Below, one piece after another: positions 1 through 9,176 of a stretch of 64,000 bases of DNA. Every line of letters starts with the position of its first letter. The stretch's first letter is position 1. The stretch is taken from contig NZ_JARGOQ010000002.1 of the NCBI RefSeq assembly GCF_029233945.1, forward strand, positions 17,863-81,862, read 5' to 3'. The position numbers and the translations under genes were made by a program. The notes under the pieces are model-generated. The model saw nothing but the letters and a program-made list of their open reading frames with translations, ran no database searches and was not told where the DNA came from. This stretch comes from Sneathiella sp. Lineage in GTDB: Bacteria > Pseudomonadota > Alphaproteobacteria > Sneathiellales > Sneathiellaceae.

Positions 1-1200
1 GATCTGCTGGGCTTCTTTGAACGTCACCTTGATAAACATCCGGCATTGAAATCAATTATCGTGTCAGGCGAAGGTTCAAATGGGCACTTAAACCTTTCGG
101 ACCTGACTAATGTGCAAAGCCCGGTATTTGCGGCAGCGGAAACATCACCCGATGATATGTGTTTCTGGCTTTATACTTCCGGCACCACCGGCATGCCGAA
201 AGGGACGGTACACCTGCATGGAAATCTGCGCGCCACTGCAGATTTATATGCAAAGGAAACTATCGGTATTCGAGAAGACGATATCATGTTCTCCGCGGCG
301 AAGCTTTTCTTCGCCTACGGATTGGGCAACGGCTTGACCTTTCCCTTCTCTGTTGGTGCAACTGTCATTCTGCTGGACGGCCCGCCGACTCCGGATGATG
401 TGTGCAATATTATAAAAAATCAGAAACCGACAATTTTTTATGGCGTACCGACATTGTTTGCCATGTTACTGGCAAGTGGTCTTTTGCCGGAGCAAGACGA
501 CCATCACTTGCGTTACTGCACCTCGGCCGGAGAAGCTTTGCCTGCCGACCTGCTCGCCCGCTGGCAAAAAAAGGTGGGGGTCGATATCCTGGACGGTATC
601 GGCAGCACCGAGATGTTGCATATTTTTCTCTCTAACCGTCCGGGAGATGTCCGACCGGGATCAACTGGCAAACCGGTCACGGGATATGACATCCGCCTGA
701 CGGGCGATGACGGCCTGCCCGTCCCGCAAGGAGAAATGGGCGCGCTGGAGATATCTGGTCCGTCAAGCGCCCTCATGTACTGGAACCGCCGCAGCAAAAG
801 CATAGAGACATTTCATGGGCCATGGACGCGGGCGGGCGATAAATATTATCAGGATGAGGACGGATATTTTATTTATTGCGGACGGACGGATGATATGCTC
901 AAAGTGGGCGGGATTTACGTCTCGCCATTCGAAGTTGAAGCGGCCCTTATTGAGCATGAGGCAGTCTTGGAGGTCGCCGTTGTCGGCATGGCCGATTCGG
1001 ATCAATTAATAAAGCCAAGAGCTGTGATAGTGGCTAACCAAGCCAACTATGATACCGATGCATTGACGGAGGAATTGAAGCTATTTGTCAAAGAACGGCT
1101 GGCACCATTCAAATACCCACGTTGGATTGAATTTGTCGAGGAGCTTCCCAAAACGGCGACAGGGAAAATACAGCGATTTAAGCTGCGTGACCCTTCGTAA
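1..1200 (+). CDS. Benzoate-CoA ligase family acyl-CoA synthetase (5' end outside window)
   Basis: The reading frame is open to base 1, so the gene begins upstream; the track start at 46 is only an internal TTG. It shows the AMP-forming ligase motifs in order: YTSGTTGMPKGTVH (ATP/phosphate loop), GIGSTEMLHIFLSN (acyl pocket/adenine region), GRTDDMLKVGGIYVSP (hinge) and LPKTATGKIQRF carrying the adenylation lysine. The GSTEMLHIF and GDVRPGSTGKPV stretches are typical of benzoate/4-hydroxybenzoate-CoA ligases, so it probably activates an aromatic acid to its CoA thioester in the cytoplasm. The exact substrate (benzoate, hydroxy- or aminobenzoate) cannot be read. An MFS transporter starts 6 bases after its stop and is likely co-transcribed. 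Confidence 0.88.
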   Translation, partial: DLLGFFERHLDKHPALKSIIVSGEGSNGHLNLSDLTNVQSPVFAAAETSPDDMCFWLYTSGTTGMPKGTVHLHGNLRATADLYAKETIGIREDDIMFSAAKLFFAYGLGNGLTFPFSVGATVILLDGPPTPDDVCNIIKNQKPTIFYGVPTLFAMLLASGLLPEQDDHHLRYCTSAGEALPADLLARWQKKVGVDILDGIGSTEMLHIFLSNRPGDVRPGSTGKPVTGYDIRLTGDDGLPVPQGEMGALEISGPSSALMYWNRRSKSIETFHGPWTRAGDKYYQDEDGYFIYCGRTDDMLKVGGIYVSPFEVEAALIEHEAVLEVAVVGMADSDQLIKPRAVIVANQANYDTDALTEELKLFVKERLAPFKYPRWIEFVEELPKTATGKIQRFKLRDPS

Positions 1201-1206
1201 AACTCA

Positions 1207-2430
1207 ATGACCGGCCGGGCTGCAGCGCAAAAATGGCGTTCCGTCACGCTACTCGCAATTTGTCAGGTCATGGCGCTCTCACTCTGGTTTTCCGCAACCG
1301 CGGTAATCCCTGAACTGAAATCGGAATATGGCTTGAGCGATCTTCAAGCTTCCTTCTTTTCAAGCGCCGTCGCCATCGGTTTTGTTTGCGGCACACTGAT
1401 CAGTGCGTTTCTCGGCCTCGCAGATCGTATCCCGCCCAAGACGTTTTTTGCCGCCGCAACCATTATCGCCGCAATCGCAAATGCCTCGATCATCTTTTCT
1501 GATCCGACGTCTTCCTTCGTTATTTTTCTTCGTTTTCTGACCGGTGTTTGCATGGCGGGGATTTATCCGATCGGCATGAAGATGGTATCGACATGGGCGA
1601 GACGGGATACCGGCCTTCTGGTGGGATTGCTGGTTGGTGCCCTCACGATAGGCAGCGCCTTTCCTCACATCCTTAATCTTCTCGACCTTAGCGGCATCGA
1701 CTGGCAATTAACGTTGATCGCGAGCAGCCTTCTCGCCGTTGGCGCAAGCGCGCTTATCATTTTAGTTTCTCTTGGCAGCGATATCCCGAAAGCCCCGCCG
1801 TTTGATCCTTCTTCCGCTTTATATGCCTGGCGCTACAAACCACTCAGACTGGCTAACTTTGGATATTTCGGTCATATGTGGGAACTTTATGCGATGTGGG
1901 CCTGGATCGGGCTTTTCCTGTTTGAAAGCTTCCGGATCAGCGGCCTCGAGAATGATCGCCTTTATGCCAATCTCGGGACATTTGCGACAATTGCCGTCGG
2001 CGGGCTCGGCAGTTTGATCGCGGGCATCGCGGCCGATCGGGTGGGCCGGACGACTGTGACCATCCTTGCTATGGCCGTGAGCGGAACATGCGCCGTTCTC
2101 GTCGGATTTCTTTTTGGCAGCTCCCCTGCCCTATTGATTGCCCTCTGCCTGATCTGGGGCGTGTCCATCGTCGCCGATTCCGCGCAGTTTTCTACCTGTG
2201 TTATTGAGCTCAGCCCTAAAAACATGATCGGCACGATGCTGACAATCCAGACTTCTATCGGCTTTCTGATCAGTCTCACGACAATTCATCTCATTCCCGT
2301 CTTTATCGATTTCGTTGGCTGGCATTATGCATTCGCACCACTTGCCGTCGGGCCGTTTCTTGGCGTGATCGCGATGATGAAACTTCGGCATCTACCCGAA
2401 GCCACATCTTTGGCGAATGGTCATCGATAA
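1207..2430 (+). CDS. MFS transporter
   Basis: A 407-residue hydrophobic protein with about 12 membrane segments. The loop after TM2 reads LADRIPPK and the corresponding loop in the second half reads AADRVGRTT, the two copies of the major facilitator motif A. It starts 6 bases after the benzoate-CoA ligase-type gene, so uptake (or export) of an aromatic acid is a reasonable guess from context, but no residue fixes the substrate. Length is normal for the family. The start ATG at 1207 is the first in frame after the upstream stop; no strong ribosome site is visible, consistent with translational coupling. Confidence 0.85.
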   Translation: MTGRAAAQKWRSVTLLAICQVMALSLWFSATAVIPELKSEYGLSDLQASFFSSAVAIGFVCGTLISAFLGLADRIPPKTFFAAATIIAAIANASIIFSDPTSSFVIFLRFLTGVCMAGIYPIGMKMVSTWARRDTGLLVGLLVGALTIGSAFPHILNLLDLSGIDWQLTLIASSLLAVGASALIILVSLGSDIPKAPPFDPSSALYAWRYKPLRLANFGYFGHMWELYAMWAWIGLFLFESFRISGLENDRLYANLGTFATIAVGGLGSLIAGIAADRVGRTTVTILAMAVSGTCAVLVGFLFGSSPALLIALCLIWGVSIVADSAQFSTCVIELSPKNMIGTMLTIQTSIGFLISLTTIHLIPVFIDFVGWHYAFAPLAVGPFLGVIAMMKLRHLPEATSLANGHR

Positions 2431-2516
2431 CACCTCTGGCATTTGTGGGGTTGATTTTATTGCGGTATAAGCCAAATACTTAGGTATATAAGGGCGCGCC
2501 AGAAATAAAGGGGAGT

Positions 2517-3005
2517 ATGATGATCAAAGGACTTCACCACAACGCATACCGATGCCGAAATTCTGAAGAAACGCGGCGCTTCTATGAGGATTTTCTTGGG
2601 CTTCCACTGGCCGACGCGCTTTCAATCAGCGAATCCATGACGGGCCGAAAAACCGAAGTCCTTCATACATTCTACCGGATGGATGATGGCTCCTTCCTCG
2701 CCTTCTTTGAAGCCCCCGATCAGGAGTTCGAGTTCAAAGACCAGCATGATTATGATCTGCATATCGCCCTTGAAGTGGATATGGACAGCCTTCACAAGAT
2801 GTTCGCCAAGGGGAAGGAAATGGGCTTTGAAACCCGCGGGATTTCCGATCATAAATCCATCCACTCGATTTATTTTCGCGATCCCAACGGCTATGTGATT
2901 GAACTGACGGCGAAAGTTCCGGAAAAAACCCCGGACCTTGAAACCGCTGAAGCGCATGCCAAAAAATTGTTGCACGAATGGAACGAAGCCCATAATGCGG
3001 CATAA
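2517..3005 (+). CDS. VOC (glyoxalase/dioxygenase superfamily) protein
   Basis: 162 residues with the paired beta-alpha-beta-beta-beta fold pattern of vicinal oxygen chelate enzymes. Likely metal ligands are a histidine in the first strand (GLHHNAYRC), a histidine at the start of the second module (DLHIALEV) and a glutamate in the last strand (GYVIELTAK). A good ribosome site (GGGGAG) lies just ahead of the ATG. The fold serves dioxygenases, glyoxalases, epimerases and thiol transferases; I cannot tell which. It stands alone, 86 bases after the MFS gene, so a link to aromatic catabolism is possible but unproven. Confidence 0.8.
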   Translation: MMIKGLHHNAYRCRNSEETRRFYEDFLGLPLADALSISESMTGRKTEVLHTFYRMDDGSFLAFFEAPDQEFEFKDQHDYDLHIALEVDMDSLHKMFAKGKEMGFETRGISDHKSIHSIYFRDPNGYVIELTAKVPEKTPDLETAEAHAKKLLHEWNEAHNAA

Positions 3006-3098
3006 AATCTGACCAGTCAGAACCTATTTAGGGTTGTTTTCAGGAGCAGTTTAAAAATAACCTACGCTCGTGGAAAAGACATTGTCCGGGGGATTCTG

Positions 3099-3629
3099 AT
3101 GCTGCGTTGTAAAATAGGCTGGTTTGTATTCATAGGCTGGGCATGTGTTATGGCTTTGCCTCTGACGGCTGCCGCTGCGGAAGATCGCTACATTGGATAT
3201 TACTATCCCGCCCCTGCAGAGATCGAAACTTATTGCGCTCGCGTCCCCGCTCTTTCCGGCATAGATAAACGTCGCCGTGTCGGATTTGTTATCGGGATCA
3301 AGGAGGGGATGTCGAACAAGCCCTATGATTCGGCATACTCAGTCTTTGTGAAAGGCGGCGAATCCAGAAAGCTGATCATTGTCGCCAAGACAGATGATCA
3401 TCTGGAGACCATTTACCGGGTCCGCGCTTTGCTTGCCGATCTGACCAACAGCGCCAGAACAACACCAATATTTGATGAAAGCGGCGCACCAGAAAATCTT
3501 ACCTTTCTGGATTTACTGGCGTTGCTGGGCTTCGAATCCGTAACCGCAAGCGATGGCAACAAATTCACTCACCAGATTGAAATACGTCAGCTAACCGAAG
3601 ATGCCTGCCATACCCAATCTATTGATTAG
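3099..3629 (+). CDS. Secreted protein of unknown function
   Basis: 176 residues beginning with a clear signal peptide: a lysine-containing start, a hydrophobic core (WFVFIGWACVMALPL) and an alanine-rich cleavage region (TAAAAE). The mature part of about 150 residues has no membrane segment and only two cysteines, so a soluble periplasmic protein is likely. GGGGGATTCTG precedes the ATG as a ribosome site. I do not recognise the family. Its stop overlaps the stop of the convergent gene by four bases (3626-3629). Both convergent genes encode small exported proteins, but nothing else ties them together. Confidence 0.7.
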   Translation: MLRCKIGWFVFIGWACVMALPLTAAAAEDRYIGYYYPAPAEIETYCARVPALSGIDKRRRVGFVIGIKEGMSNKPYDSAYSVFVKGGESRKLIIVAKTDDHLETIYRVRALLADLTNSARTTPIFDESGAPENLTFLDLLALLGFESVTASDGNKFTHQIEIRQLTEDACHTQSID

Positions 3630-3961
3630 TAATGCACAATCCCGGGGATACGGCACTGGCCGCTTGTGTACATCATTGTCACGGCGCAATTGTCGGAAAG
3701 CTGAACAGTCAGGTTTCCCTTACATTTTTCGAAACTGACCCATCCATTTAATTCTTCAGAGCCTTCTGAGGCTACGGAACCCCGGCTGGATACAATATAG
3801 GTAACGCTTGCAGTGCCCAGCGCGTCAATATCCAGCTTTTCAAGCTCATTCTCCACAACGCCGGCGCACCCGGTTTCACGCCATTCTTCCGCTCTCACCT
3901 CAATCGGTAGCAGCATGGCGGCCATGGTCAGGCACACAATAATCATATTTGCTATTTTCAT
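3626..3961 (-). CDS. Small secreted protein with four cysteines, unknown function
   Basis: 111 residues with a signal peptide (MKIANMIIVCLTMAAMLLP, probable cleavage after EVRA). The mature part contains four cysteines (in TGCAG, FEKCKG, SDNCAV and GQCRIP), which could form two disulfides in the periplasm. No family is recognised. It converges tail to tail with the secreted protein at 3099-3629 and shares four bases with it. The divergent neighbour on its 5' side is the ABM-domain gene at 4079, leaving about 117 bases for two promoters. Confidence 0.65.
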   Translation of the reverse strand: MKIANMIIVCLTMAAMLLPIEVRAEEWRETGCAGVVENELEKLDIDALGTASVTYIVSSRGSVASEGSEELNGWVSFEKCKGNLTVQLSDNCAVTMMYTSGQCRIPGIVHY

Positions 3962-4078
3962 TCCTGCCTGCTTCCCTCAAGAGAACTAAAAATTTCTGCC
4001 ACGCGATTTATCATGGCCTTTAGCCAAAGCATTGGGCTACAATTTGACGGAAAGCAACAACCATAAAAAGGAAAAAAC

Positions 4079-4393
4079 ATGCAACCAGTAAATGTTGTCG
4101 CCATCATCACCGCAAAACCTGGTAAGCGGGAGGAAGTCCTCACAGCCTTCAAAGCCAATGTTCCCGCCGTTCACGCGGAAAAAGGCTGCATTGAATATAA
4201 CGCCGTTATCGATATGGACGGTGTTGGCGGCTTTCAGGCGGAACTTGGAGAGAACAGCTTCGCTGTAATCGAAAAGTGGGAGAGCATGGATGCCCTGATG
4301 GCACATGCGGTCTCTGATCACATGAAAGCTTATGGCGCCAAAACCAAGGACATGCTGGACAGCCGTACCATCCATATCCTGAAATCCGCCTAA
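4079..4393 (+). CDS. Antibiotic biosynthesis monooxygenase (ABM) domain protein
   Basis: 104 residues matching the small dimeric ferredoxin-like ABM/YgiN fold: an N-terminal strand VNVVAIITAKPGKREEVLTA, a middle CIEYNAVIDMDG segment, and the FAVIEKWESMDALMAHAVSDH signature strand-helix. Such proteins act as quinol or small aromatic monooxygenases, or as heme-degrading relatives, without a bound cofactor. The start is supported by AAAAGGAAAA just upstream. The terminator at 4453-4490 may also end this transcript. Substrate unknown. Confidence 0.82.
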   Translation: MQPVNVVAIITAKPGKREEVLTAFKANVPAVHAEKGCIEYNAVIDMDGVGGFQAELGENSFAVIEKWESMDALMAHAVSDHMKAYGAKTKDMLDSRTIHILKSA

Positions 4394-4452
4394 AAGCTGT
4401 CAGAGTCGACCTGCAACCATCCTGAGCAGATTGAGCGTAGCGTAAAGAACAC

Positions 4453-4490
4453 AAAAAAGCCGGAGGAGACATGATCTCAACTCCGGCTTT
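4453..4490 (-). terminator. Rho-independent terminator of the tRNA-Met gene
   Basis: A perfect 10-bp inverted repeat AAAGCCGGAG / CTCCGGCTTT separated by 15 bases. Read on the minus strand it lies 5 bases beyond the CCA end of the tRNA and is followed by a T run (TTTTTTGT). It may also stop the rightward ABM-gene transcript, but the T run is on the tRNA side. Confidence 0.8.
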
Positions 4491-4494
4491 ATGT

Positions 4495-4571
4495 TGGTGG
4501 CTCCTCCCAGACTCGAACTGGGGACACATGGATTATGATTCCACCGCTCTAACCAACTGAGCTAAGGAGCC
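4495..4571 (-). tRNA. tRNA-Met (CAT)
   Basis: The minus strand reads a full 77-base cloverleaf with encoded CCA. The acceptor stem pairs GGCTCCT with AGGAGCC, followed by A-CCA. The D arm is AGCTCAGTTGGTTAGAGC, the anticodon stem is GTGGA/TCCAT with loop ATCATAA giving anticodon CAT, and the T arm contains GTTCGAGTC. The body resembles elongator tRNA-Met rather than initiator, since the first pair is G-C. A CAT anticodon could also belong to the lysidine-modified tRNA-Ile, which sequence alone does not fully exclude. It has its own promoter and terminator. Confidence 0.93.
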
Positions 4572-4628
4572 ACGAAGCAGGCGCCCAATCCACGCAAACA
4601 AGCGAGCGGCAGGCCCTTTGAAGCCCGG

Positions 4629-4657
4629 TTTTTAGGGTTTTTACAATGTCCTGTCAA
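4629..4657 (-). promoter_or_regulatory. Sigma-70-type promoter for tRNA-Met
   Basis: On the minus strand TTGACA is followed after exactly 17 bases by TAAAAA, about 60 bases upstream of the tRNA 5' end. The -35 is a perfect consensus; the -10 is weak. It lies between the end of mnmA and the tRNA. Confidence 0.6.
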
Positions 4658-4675
4658 GCAAGGAAATGACAATAG

Positions 4676-5830
4676 TCAGGCCAATTGTCGCTGACTGCCA
4701 GCGATTTTGACGGGCGCCTCCGTTCCGGCAATCCACCCACCCCCGAGAAGCCGGTCACCGTCATACATGACGCAAGCCTGACCGGCAGAAACGCCGGGTT
4801 CCGCTTTTGCAAGATGAACCTCCGCCCAACCGCGCGGAGCGCCGAAAACGGTCGCCGCCATCGGCTCTTGCGTGGAGCGGACCTTGACCATCACCTCCGT
4901 GCCGTCTTCATCGAGCGGATCATCACCGATCCAGTTCATTTCCCGCAAGGTGAGCTTGGAGACAAGAAGGGCCTCCGTCGGCCCCACAATGACGCGGTTC
5001 CGATCCGGATCAATCCGAACGACATAAAGCGGGCTTCCTGTCGCGATGCCAAGACCGCGGCGCTGACCGATTGTGTAGTTGATGATTCCCGTATGCCGCC
5101 CCAGTATAGTGCCGTCCAGATCGACAATATCTCCCGGCACAGCAGATCCTGGCCGCATGCGTTCAATAACTTTTGCGTAATTGCCGTTCGGAACAAAGCA
5201 GATATCCTGACTTTCAGGCTTGGCCGCGACTGCCAGATTATATTTATCGGCAAGCGCGCGTGTTTCCTCTTTCGTCAAATCGCCGAGGGGAAAACGGAGA
5301 TAGTCCGCCTGCTCCTGTGTTGTCGCGAACAGGAAGTAGCTCTGGTCCTTGATGGCATTACGGCCGCGAAAAAGATGAGCCTTCCCGCCGCTGCCGTCGC
5401 GACGAAGGTAATGGCCGGTTGCAAGCGCAACCGCACCCAAATCCTTCGATGTTTCCAAAAGGTCCCGAAATTTCACGGTTTGATTGCAACGGACACAAGG
5501 CACTGGGGTTTCACCGCGCAAATAGCTGTCGGCGAATTCATCCATTACGCTGTCCTGAAACCGGCTTTCATAATCCAGAACATAGTGGGGGATGCCAACG
5601 GCCTCCGCCACGCGGCGGGCATCATGGATATCCTGCCCCGCGCAGCAGGCGCCTTTTTTCTGAACTGCAGCACCATGGTCATAAAGCTGCAACGTGATTC
5701 CGACCACGTCATAGCCCTGATCTTTCAGGAGCGCAGCCGTAACCGAACTATCGACGCCGCCGGACATGGCGACAACGATGCGGGTATCTTCCGGCGCTGT
5801 ATCAAACCCTAGTGAATTCATGGCGGGCAA
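4676..5830 (-). CDS. mnmA: tRNA-specific 2-thiouridylase MnmA
   Basis: 384 residues. MnmA takes sulfur from the cysteine-desulfurase relay and, using ATP, thiolates C2 of wobble uridine 34 in tRNA-Lys, -Glu and -Gln. The PP-loop [10 protein letters not shown] sits near residue 21. The two catalytic cysteines are in [11 protein letters not shown] (nucleophile region) and SQDICFV, and GQRRGLGIA and the C-terminal barrel are present. The track start gives MPAMNSLGF; the second ATG at residue 4 is equally possible. The gene is 51 bases from flgL on the same strand and runs toward tRNA-Met. Confidence 0.97.
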   Translation of the reverse strand: MPAMNSLGFDTAPEDTRIVVAMSGGVDSSVTAALLKDQGYDVVGITLQLYDHGAAVQKKGACCAGQDIHDARRVAEAVGIPHYVLDYESRFQDSVMDEFADSYLRGETPVPCVRCNQTVKFRDLLETSKDLGAVALATGHYLRRDGSGGKAHLFRGRNAIKDQSYFLFATTQEQADYLRFPLGDLTKEETRALADKYNLAVAAKPESQDICFVPNGNYAKVIERMRPGSAVPGDIVDLDGTILGRHTGIINYTIGQRRGLGIATGSPLYVVRIDPDRNRVIVGPTEALLVSKLTLREMNWIGDDPLDEDGTEVMVKVRSTQEPMAATVFGAPRGWAEVHLAKAEPGVSAGQACVMYDGDRLLGGGWIAGTEAPVKIAGSQRQLA

Positions 5831-5881
5831 TATAGAGCGCGCCGCCTAATATGCAAGCCTATCGCGCCGTAAACTCACTAT

Positions 5882-6841
5882 TTACAGGAAGTTCAGCAAA
5901 CTCATGCGGTTGATTGTGCTCAACACATTGTAGGACACCTCAAGCGCCAGCTCCCGTTGGGTAAGGTTGGCAATTGCTTCAGCGGCATCGACATCTTCAA
6001 TATCACTGACGAAGACCTTCGTCTGGTCAATCTGTAGATTGAGAGCCTCCATCGTCTCGTCCATAGTTTTCTGATTGAGACCGTTATTCCCCCGAAACCC
6101 GGCGATATTGTCGAGCATGGATTCAAGAGTTGCAATCTCACCGACCAGAAAATCCTGATCCTCTTGTGAAAGAGGGGAACCAAAACTGTTGGACGGGCCG
6201 GTTGGTACCGGTGTCGTGGTCGGCACCACACCATTTGCCCAAAGCGCCAATCGTTGCAGGGAGGTCATGACCTCGAGACCGATTTCATCCGCCAGCACCC
6301 CAACTTCGAGGGTCCGGTTTTCATCTATGCGAACTGTCGCTTTCAGATCGTTGTTCTGGAAAATATCTGTCGGCGGTTCCGCCGCGGCCATCAGATCATT
6401 AATCGTTGAAAGATTTACCGGCGGCACATCATTATTGGTTCCGCCAAAGAGATACCCTTCGGTATTCTGACTGTTCAGGAAATTCAGCACCGTTTCAAAT
6501 GCGCCTTCGACAGTACCGGAGAGACCCTGCGGGGAAGCCGTGTTAATTGTCGACATGACAGCAGACAGGACATCTCCGCCCGCACTTTCCACACCCGCCA
6601 ATGCCTGATCATATTGCGCAAGGCGGCTCATAACCTTGCCGTTGTTCGCTTCATACTGTTCGAGGCGGGAAAGCAATGACTTCGAGCCCGCTAGGTTTGT
6701 TACATCCATATGGATGTCCTTATAGTATGCCGCGACATGGCCCGTTGACACCTGCCGTTGTGCATCTGAAAGCTTATACTGGCTCCCCAGCATTTCTTTG
6801 ATAAGCGTCTGGCTTTGCTGATATGTTGAAACGCGTGTCAT
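5882..6841 (-). CDS. flgL: Flagellar hook-associated protein 3 (hook-filament junction)
   Basis: 319 residues. The N-terminal helix MTRVSTYQQSQTLIKEML and the C-terminal helical segment ANLTQRELALEVSYNVLSTINRMSLLNFL are the paired coiled ends by which flagellin-like axial proteins polymerise. FlgL forms the ring between FlgK and the filament. The ribosome site AGGAGAA precedes the ATG. It lies 10 bases after flgK on the same strand, so the two form one operon, likely expressed from the sigma-54 promoter at 9161-9176. Secreted through the flagellar type III channel; no signal peptide, as expected. Confidence 0.92.
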   Translation of the reverse strand: MTRVSTYQQSQTLIKEMLGSQYKLSDAQRQVSTGHVAAYYKDIHMDVTNLAGSKSLLSRLEQYEANNGKVMSRLAQYDQALAGVESAGGDVLSAVMSTINTASPQGLSGTVEGAFETVLNFLNSQNTEGYLFGGTNNDVPPVNLSTINDLMAAAEPPTDIFQNNDLKATVRIDENRTLEVGVLADEIGLEVMTSLQRLALWANGVVPTTTPVPTGPSNSFGSPLSQEDQDFLVGEIATLESMLDNIAGFRGNNGLNQKTMDETMEALNLQIDQTKVFVSDIEDVDAAEAIANLTQRELALEVSYNVLSTINRMSLLNFL

Positions 6842-6851
6842 CGTTCTTCTC

Positions 6852-8948
6852 CTAAACGAGATTGATCAGGACGTCATACATTTCCCGCGCCGTCGTAATG
6901 ATCTGCGCGGAGGCATTATATGCGTTCTGGTAAATGATAAGATTGGCAAGCTCCTCGTCCATGTTGACGCCGGAAACTGACTGCATTCGGGCTTCAAATT
7001 CGCCGCTCAAAGCAGCACGGTCACTTTGCAGGCTCTCTGCTCGGGCGGCATCCAAACCGGATTTCGCCAGTATCTGGGCCGCATAATCACTAAGAGAAAC
7101 GGAAGACCCGGTCAGTCCGCCCACAGTAGAGAATGCAAAGGATTGTGTTGCCAGATCCTGAAAGGCAAGTGCACCGCGGTTATCCGCTGCGGTAAGCGCA
7201 GGCGTTCCCGATGGATCAATCTTCGCGGTCGCCAGGAGCTGGAGATTAGCTGAGATTGACGGATCAACAGAAAATTCCAACCCCGCGTCTGCCGGATATT
7301 GCAGACCGACGCCAAACATCTCGGAGAAACTTGTGCCGGTGCCACCACGATCCGATGTATCCGACGGGACATTGATGCTGTAGTTTTCAAACCCTGAGAC
7401 AGGGGTGAAGGATAAAGCACCATTTGCATCCACCGATGCGGTCACGAATGATCCCATGTTGCTGTTAATTTCGGTGACGACATCCGCCATCGTTCCGCCG
7501 ATCACACCAAAATCCAGAACCATCGAAATGGGTTCTTCCCCGTTCGGGCCGATCAGTTCCAATGCTGTCGTCCCGGTGAAACCATGAGCATCGGCCGACG
7601 TTAGCCCGGTCTGGTACGACGTCTTGGCTCTCGTTGCGATCAAATCATTCATACCGAAGAAATGAGAGAACCCGCGCCCACCACGTTCGGAGGGATTGGC
7701 GGCTTCCTGCCCGATCCCGACGCCGGTGGCGCCGCCTTGTGCGGACATCGTCAGGGCACCGCCCGTCAGGCTCAGCGTTCCGGCACCGAGGGCGCCGTTC
7801 ACTTCTGCCATAACATCGGCCATCGTCGTTGTACCGGGATTATCAAAATCAACTGTATAGGAAGCCACAATATTATTGCCGGCATCAAAACTGTAGAACG
7901 TTGCCTGACCCGTAAAGCCATGTGCATCTGTTGCCAGAACGCCTGTCGCATTGCCGGTCATCATTGCAGGCGGCGGGATCGCAATATTATCGTTATGCAC
8001 GGCATTAAACTGCTCCGCCACACCGGAGGCAAGCGCACCGATCTGAGCTGCGAGATTAGGCAACTCTGTATTTCGCATATCGATCCAGCCCCGGAGCGAC
8101 CCGCTCTGTAATTCCGGATCCAGCGCAAGGCCCGTATCCGCGATAGTCCGGGTTGTCGGATCATAAACATTGAGCGTGACCTGATCGAAAACTGTCTGGC
8201 TGGTAACATCCGCCGCCGGCGAATAAACAAGCTGACGCGGTTCGAAATCAAGAAGCTGTTGCCCGGCATCTGTCACCACAGCGACGGCGCCATCACTCAT
8301 GGGATAGGTCTTAACGTCCATGATCTTTGAAATTTCAGAAAGAGCCTGCGCGCGCTGGTCTTCCAATTCGCCAACCGGCTGATTGCTCTGGGAGGCTGAC
8401 TTTATTGCAAGATTCAACTCATAAATTCTGAGAATAGCATCGTTTACGACATTCACTTCTTCCGCGATATGATGATCCGCTTCCTTTCGAAGGTTTTGGA
8501 TCTTTGTAAGCAGCCTATCCGTCTCAATCCCAAAATTCGCGATTTCATCGAGCGCCGCCGTGCGCGACACTGACATGGTCGGGTCAATCGTCAGCGCTGC
8601 AAAGGCGGAATTCATACCGTCAAGCTTGCCCGTCAGGGAATTATTCGCTGCCGGATCACCAAGCAGGGATTGCAACTGACCATAGATCTCAGACATGGCT
8701 TTATATTGTTCGGATCCGGCCGTCGCGAGCCGCAGCTCTTTTGCGATAAACTCATCCGTAATACGCCGAACTTCGGATATCTCTACACCCGTACCAATTC
8801 CATTTACACTGATGGCACTGTATTCAACTGTTTTACGCGCATATCCTTCTGTCTGGACATTGGCGATGTTCGTTGATGTCACATTCAGCGCGGTTTGGTG
8901 CGCCAGCATCCCACTTACGCCAGAGTTAAATATTGCGTTCAGGCTCAT
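6852..8948 (-). CDS. flgK: Flagellar hook-associated protein 1
   Basis: 698 residues. The N terminus SLNAIFNSGVSGMLAHQTALNVTSTNIANVQTEGYAR has the flagellar rod/hook family motif (first helix plus the ANVxTxGY turn), and the C terminus DEELANLIIYQNAYNASAQIITTAREMYDVLINLV is the partner helix. FlgK is the first hook-filament junction protein. The long middle region contains two similar beta-rich blocks (DAHGFTGQATFYSFD and DAHGFTGTTALELIG), suggesting an internal duplication. The ATG is preceded by GGAG and overlaps by four bases (ATGA) the stop of a small upstream ORF. Confidence 0.95.
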   Translation of the reverse strand: MSLNAIFNSGVSGMLAHQTALNVTSTNIANVQTEGYARKTVEYSAISVNGIGTGVEISEVRRITDEFIAKELRLATAGSEQYKAMSEIYGQLQSLLGDPAANNSLTGKLDGMNSAFAALTIDPTMSVSRTAALDEIANFGIETDRLLTKIQNLRKEADHHIAEEVNVVNDAILRIYELNLAIKSASQSNQPVGELEDQRAQALSEISKIMDVKTYPMSDGAVAVVTDAGQQLLDFEPRQLVYSPAADVTSQTVFDQVTLNVYDPTTRTIADTGLALDPELQSGSLRGWIDMRNTELPNLAAQIGALASGVAEQFNAVHNDNIAIPPPAMMTGNATGVLATDAHGFTGQATFYSFDAGNNIVASYTVDFDNPGTTTMADVMAEVNGALGAGTLSLTGGALTMSAQGGATGVGIGQEAANPSERGGRGFSHFFGMNDLIATRAKTSYQTGLTSADAHGFTGTTALELIGPNGEEPISMVLDFGVIGGTMADVVTEINSNMGSFVTASVDANGALSFTPVSGFENYSINVPSDTSDRGGTGTSFSEMFGVGLQYPADAGLEFSVDPSISANLQLLATAKIDPSGTPALTAADNRGALAFQDLATQSFAFSTVGGLTGSSVSLSDYAAQILAKSGLDAARAESLQSDRAALSGEFEARMQSVSGVNMDEELANLIIYQNAYNASAQIITTAREMYDVLINLV

Positions 8949-9103
8949 GATAGTTGCTCCAAAGCGATTGGCGTAACGGGGGCTTCACTGGAAAAAACAG
9001 CCCTTCCCTGGCAAAAGCTACCGGGCCGCATTTGCGCATCAATCGCGGATAAATCCCGCGATATATTTCTAACTGTATGTTTTATATAATTTTTTAACGT
9101 CAT
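8945..9103 (-). CDS. Candidate small protein translationally overlapped with flgK
   Basis: A 52-residue frame starting at ATG 9103 (MTLKNYIKHTVRNISRDLSA...), ending in TGA that overlaps the flgK ATG as ATGA, the usual sign of translational coupling. The track's longer start at 9154 lies upstream of the expected transcription start of the sigma-54 promoter, so the inner ATG is preferred; its ribosome site is weak. I recognise no family, and the frame could be chance. The position between a flagellar promoter and flgK is the only argument that it is real. Confidence 0.3.
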   Translation of the reverse strand: MTLKNYIKHTVRNISRDLSAIDAQMRPGSFCQGRAVFSSEAPVTPIALEQLS

Positions 9104-9160
9104 ACCGAACTGCTCGCTTATATGCTTCAGGCACGAAACCCAGCCTTCACCCATACAGAA

Positions 9161-9176
9161 AGCAATTTCAGTGCCA
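9161..9176 (-). promoter_or_regulatory. Sigma-54 promoter upstream of flgK-flgL
   Basis: The minus strand reads TTGGCACTGAAATTGCTTT. This matches the -24/-12 consensus TGGCAC-N5-TTGC without mismatch, with GG and GC correctly spaced. It lies about 210 bases before flgK and points toward it. Late flagellar genes in this class commonly use sigma-54 with FlbD. Confidence 0.75.

Noticed and set aside
3003-3022. TCTGAC-CA-GTCAGA inverted repeat after the first VOC gene
   Set aside because: Only 6-bp arms and no T run; too weak to call a terminator.
4685-5812. 375-residue plus-strand ORF
   Set aside because: It lies wholly opposite mnmA, whose frame has all family motifs; the plus frame shows no recognisable domain and no ribosome site.
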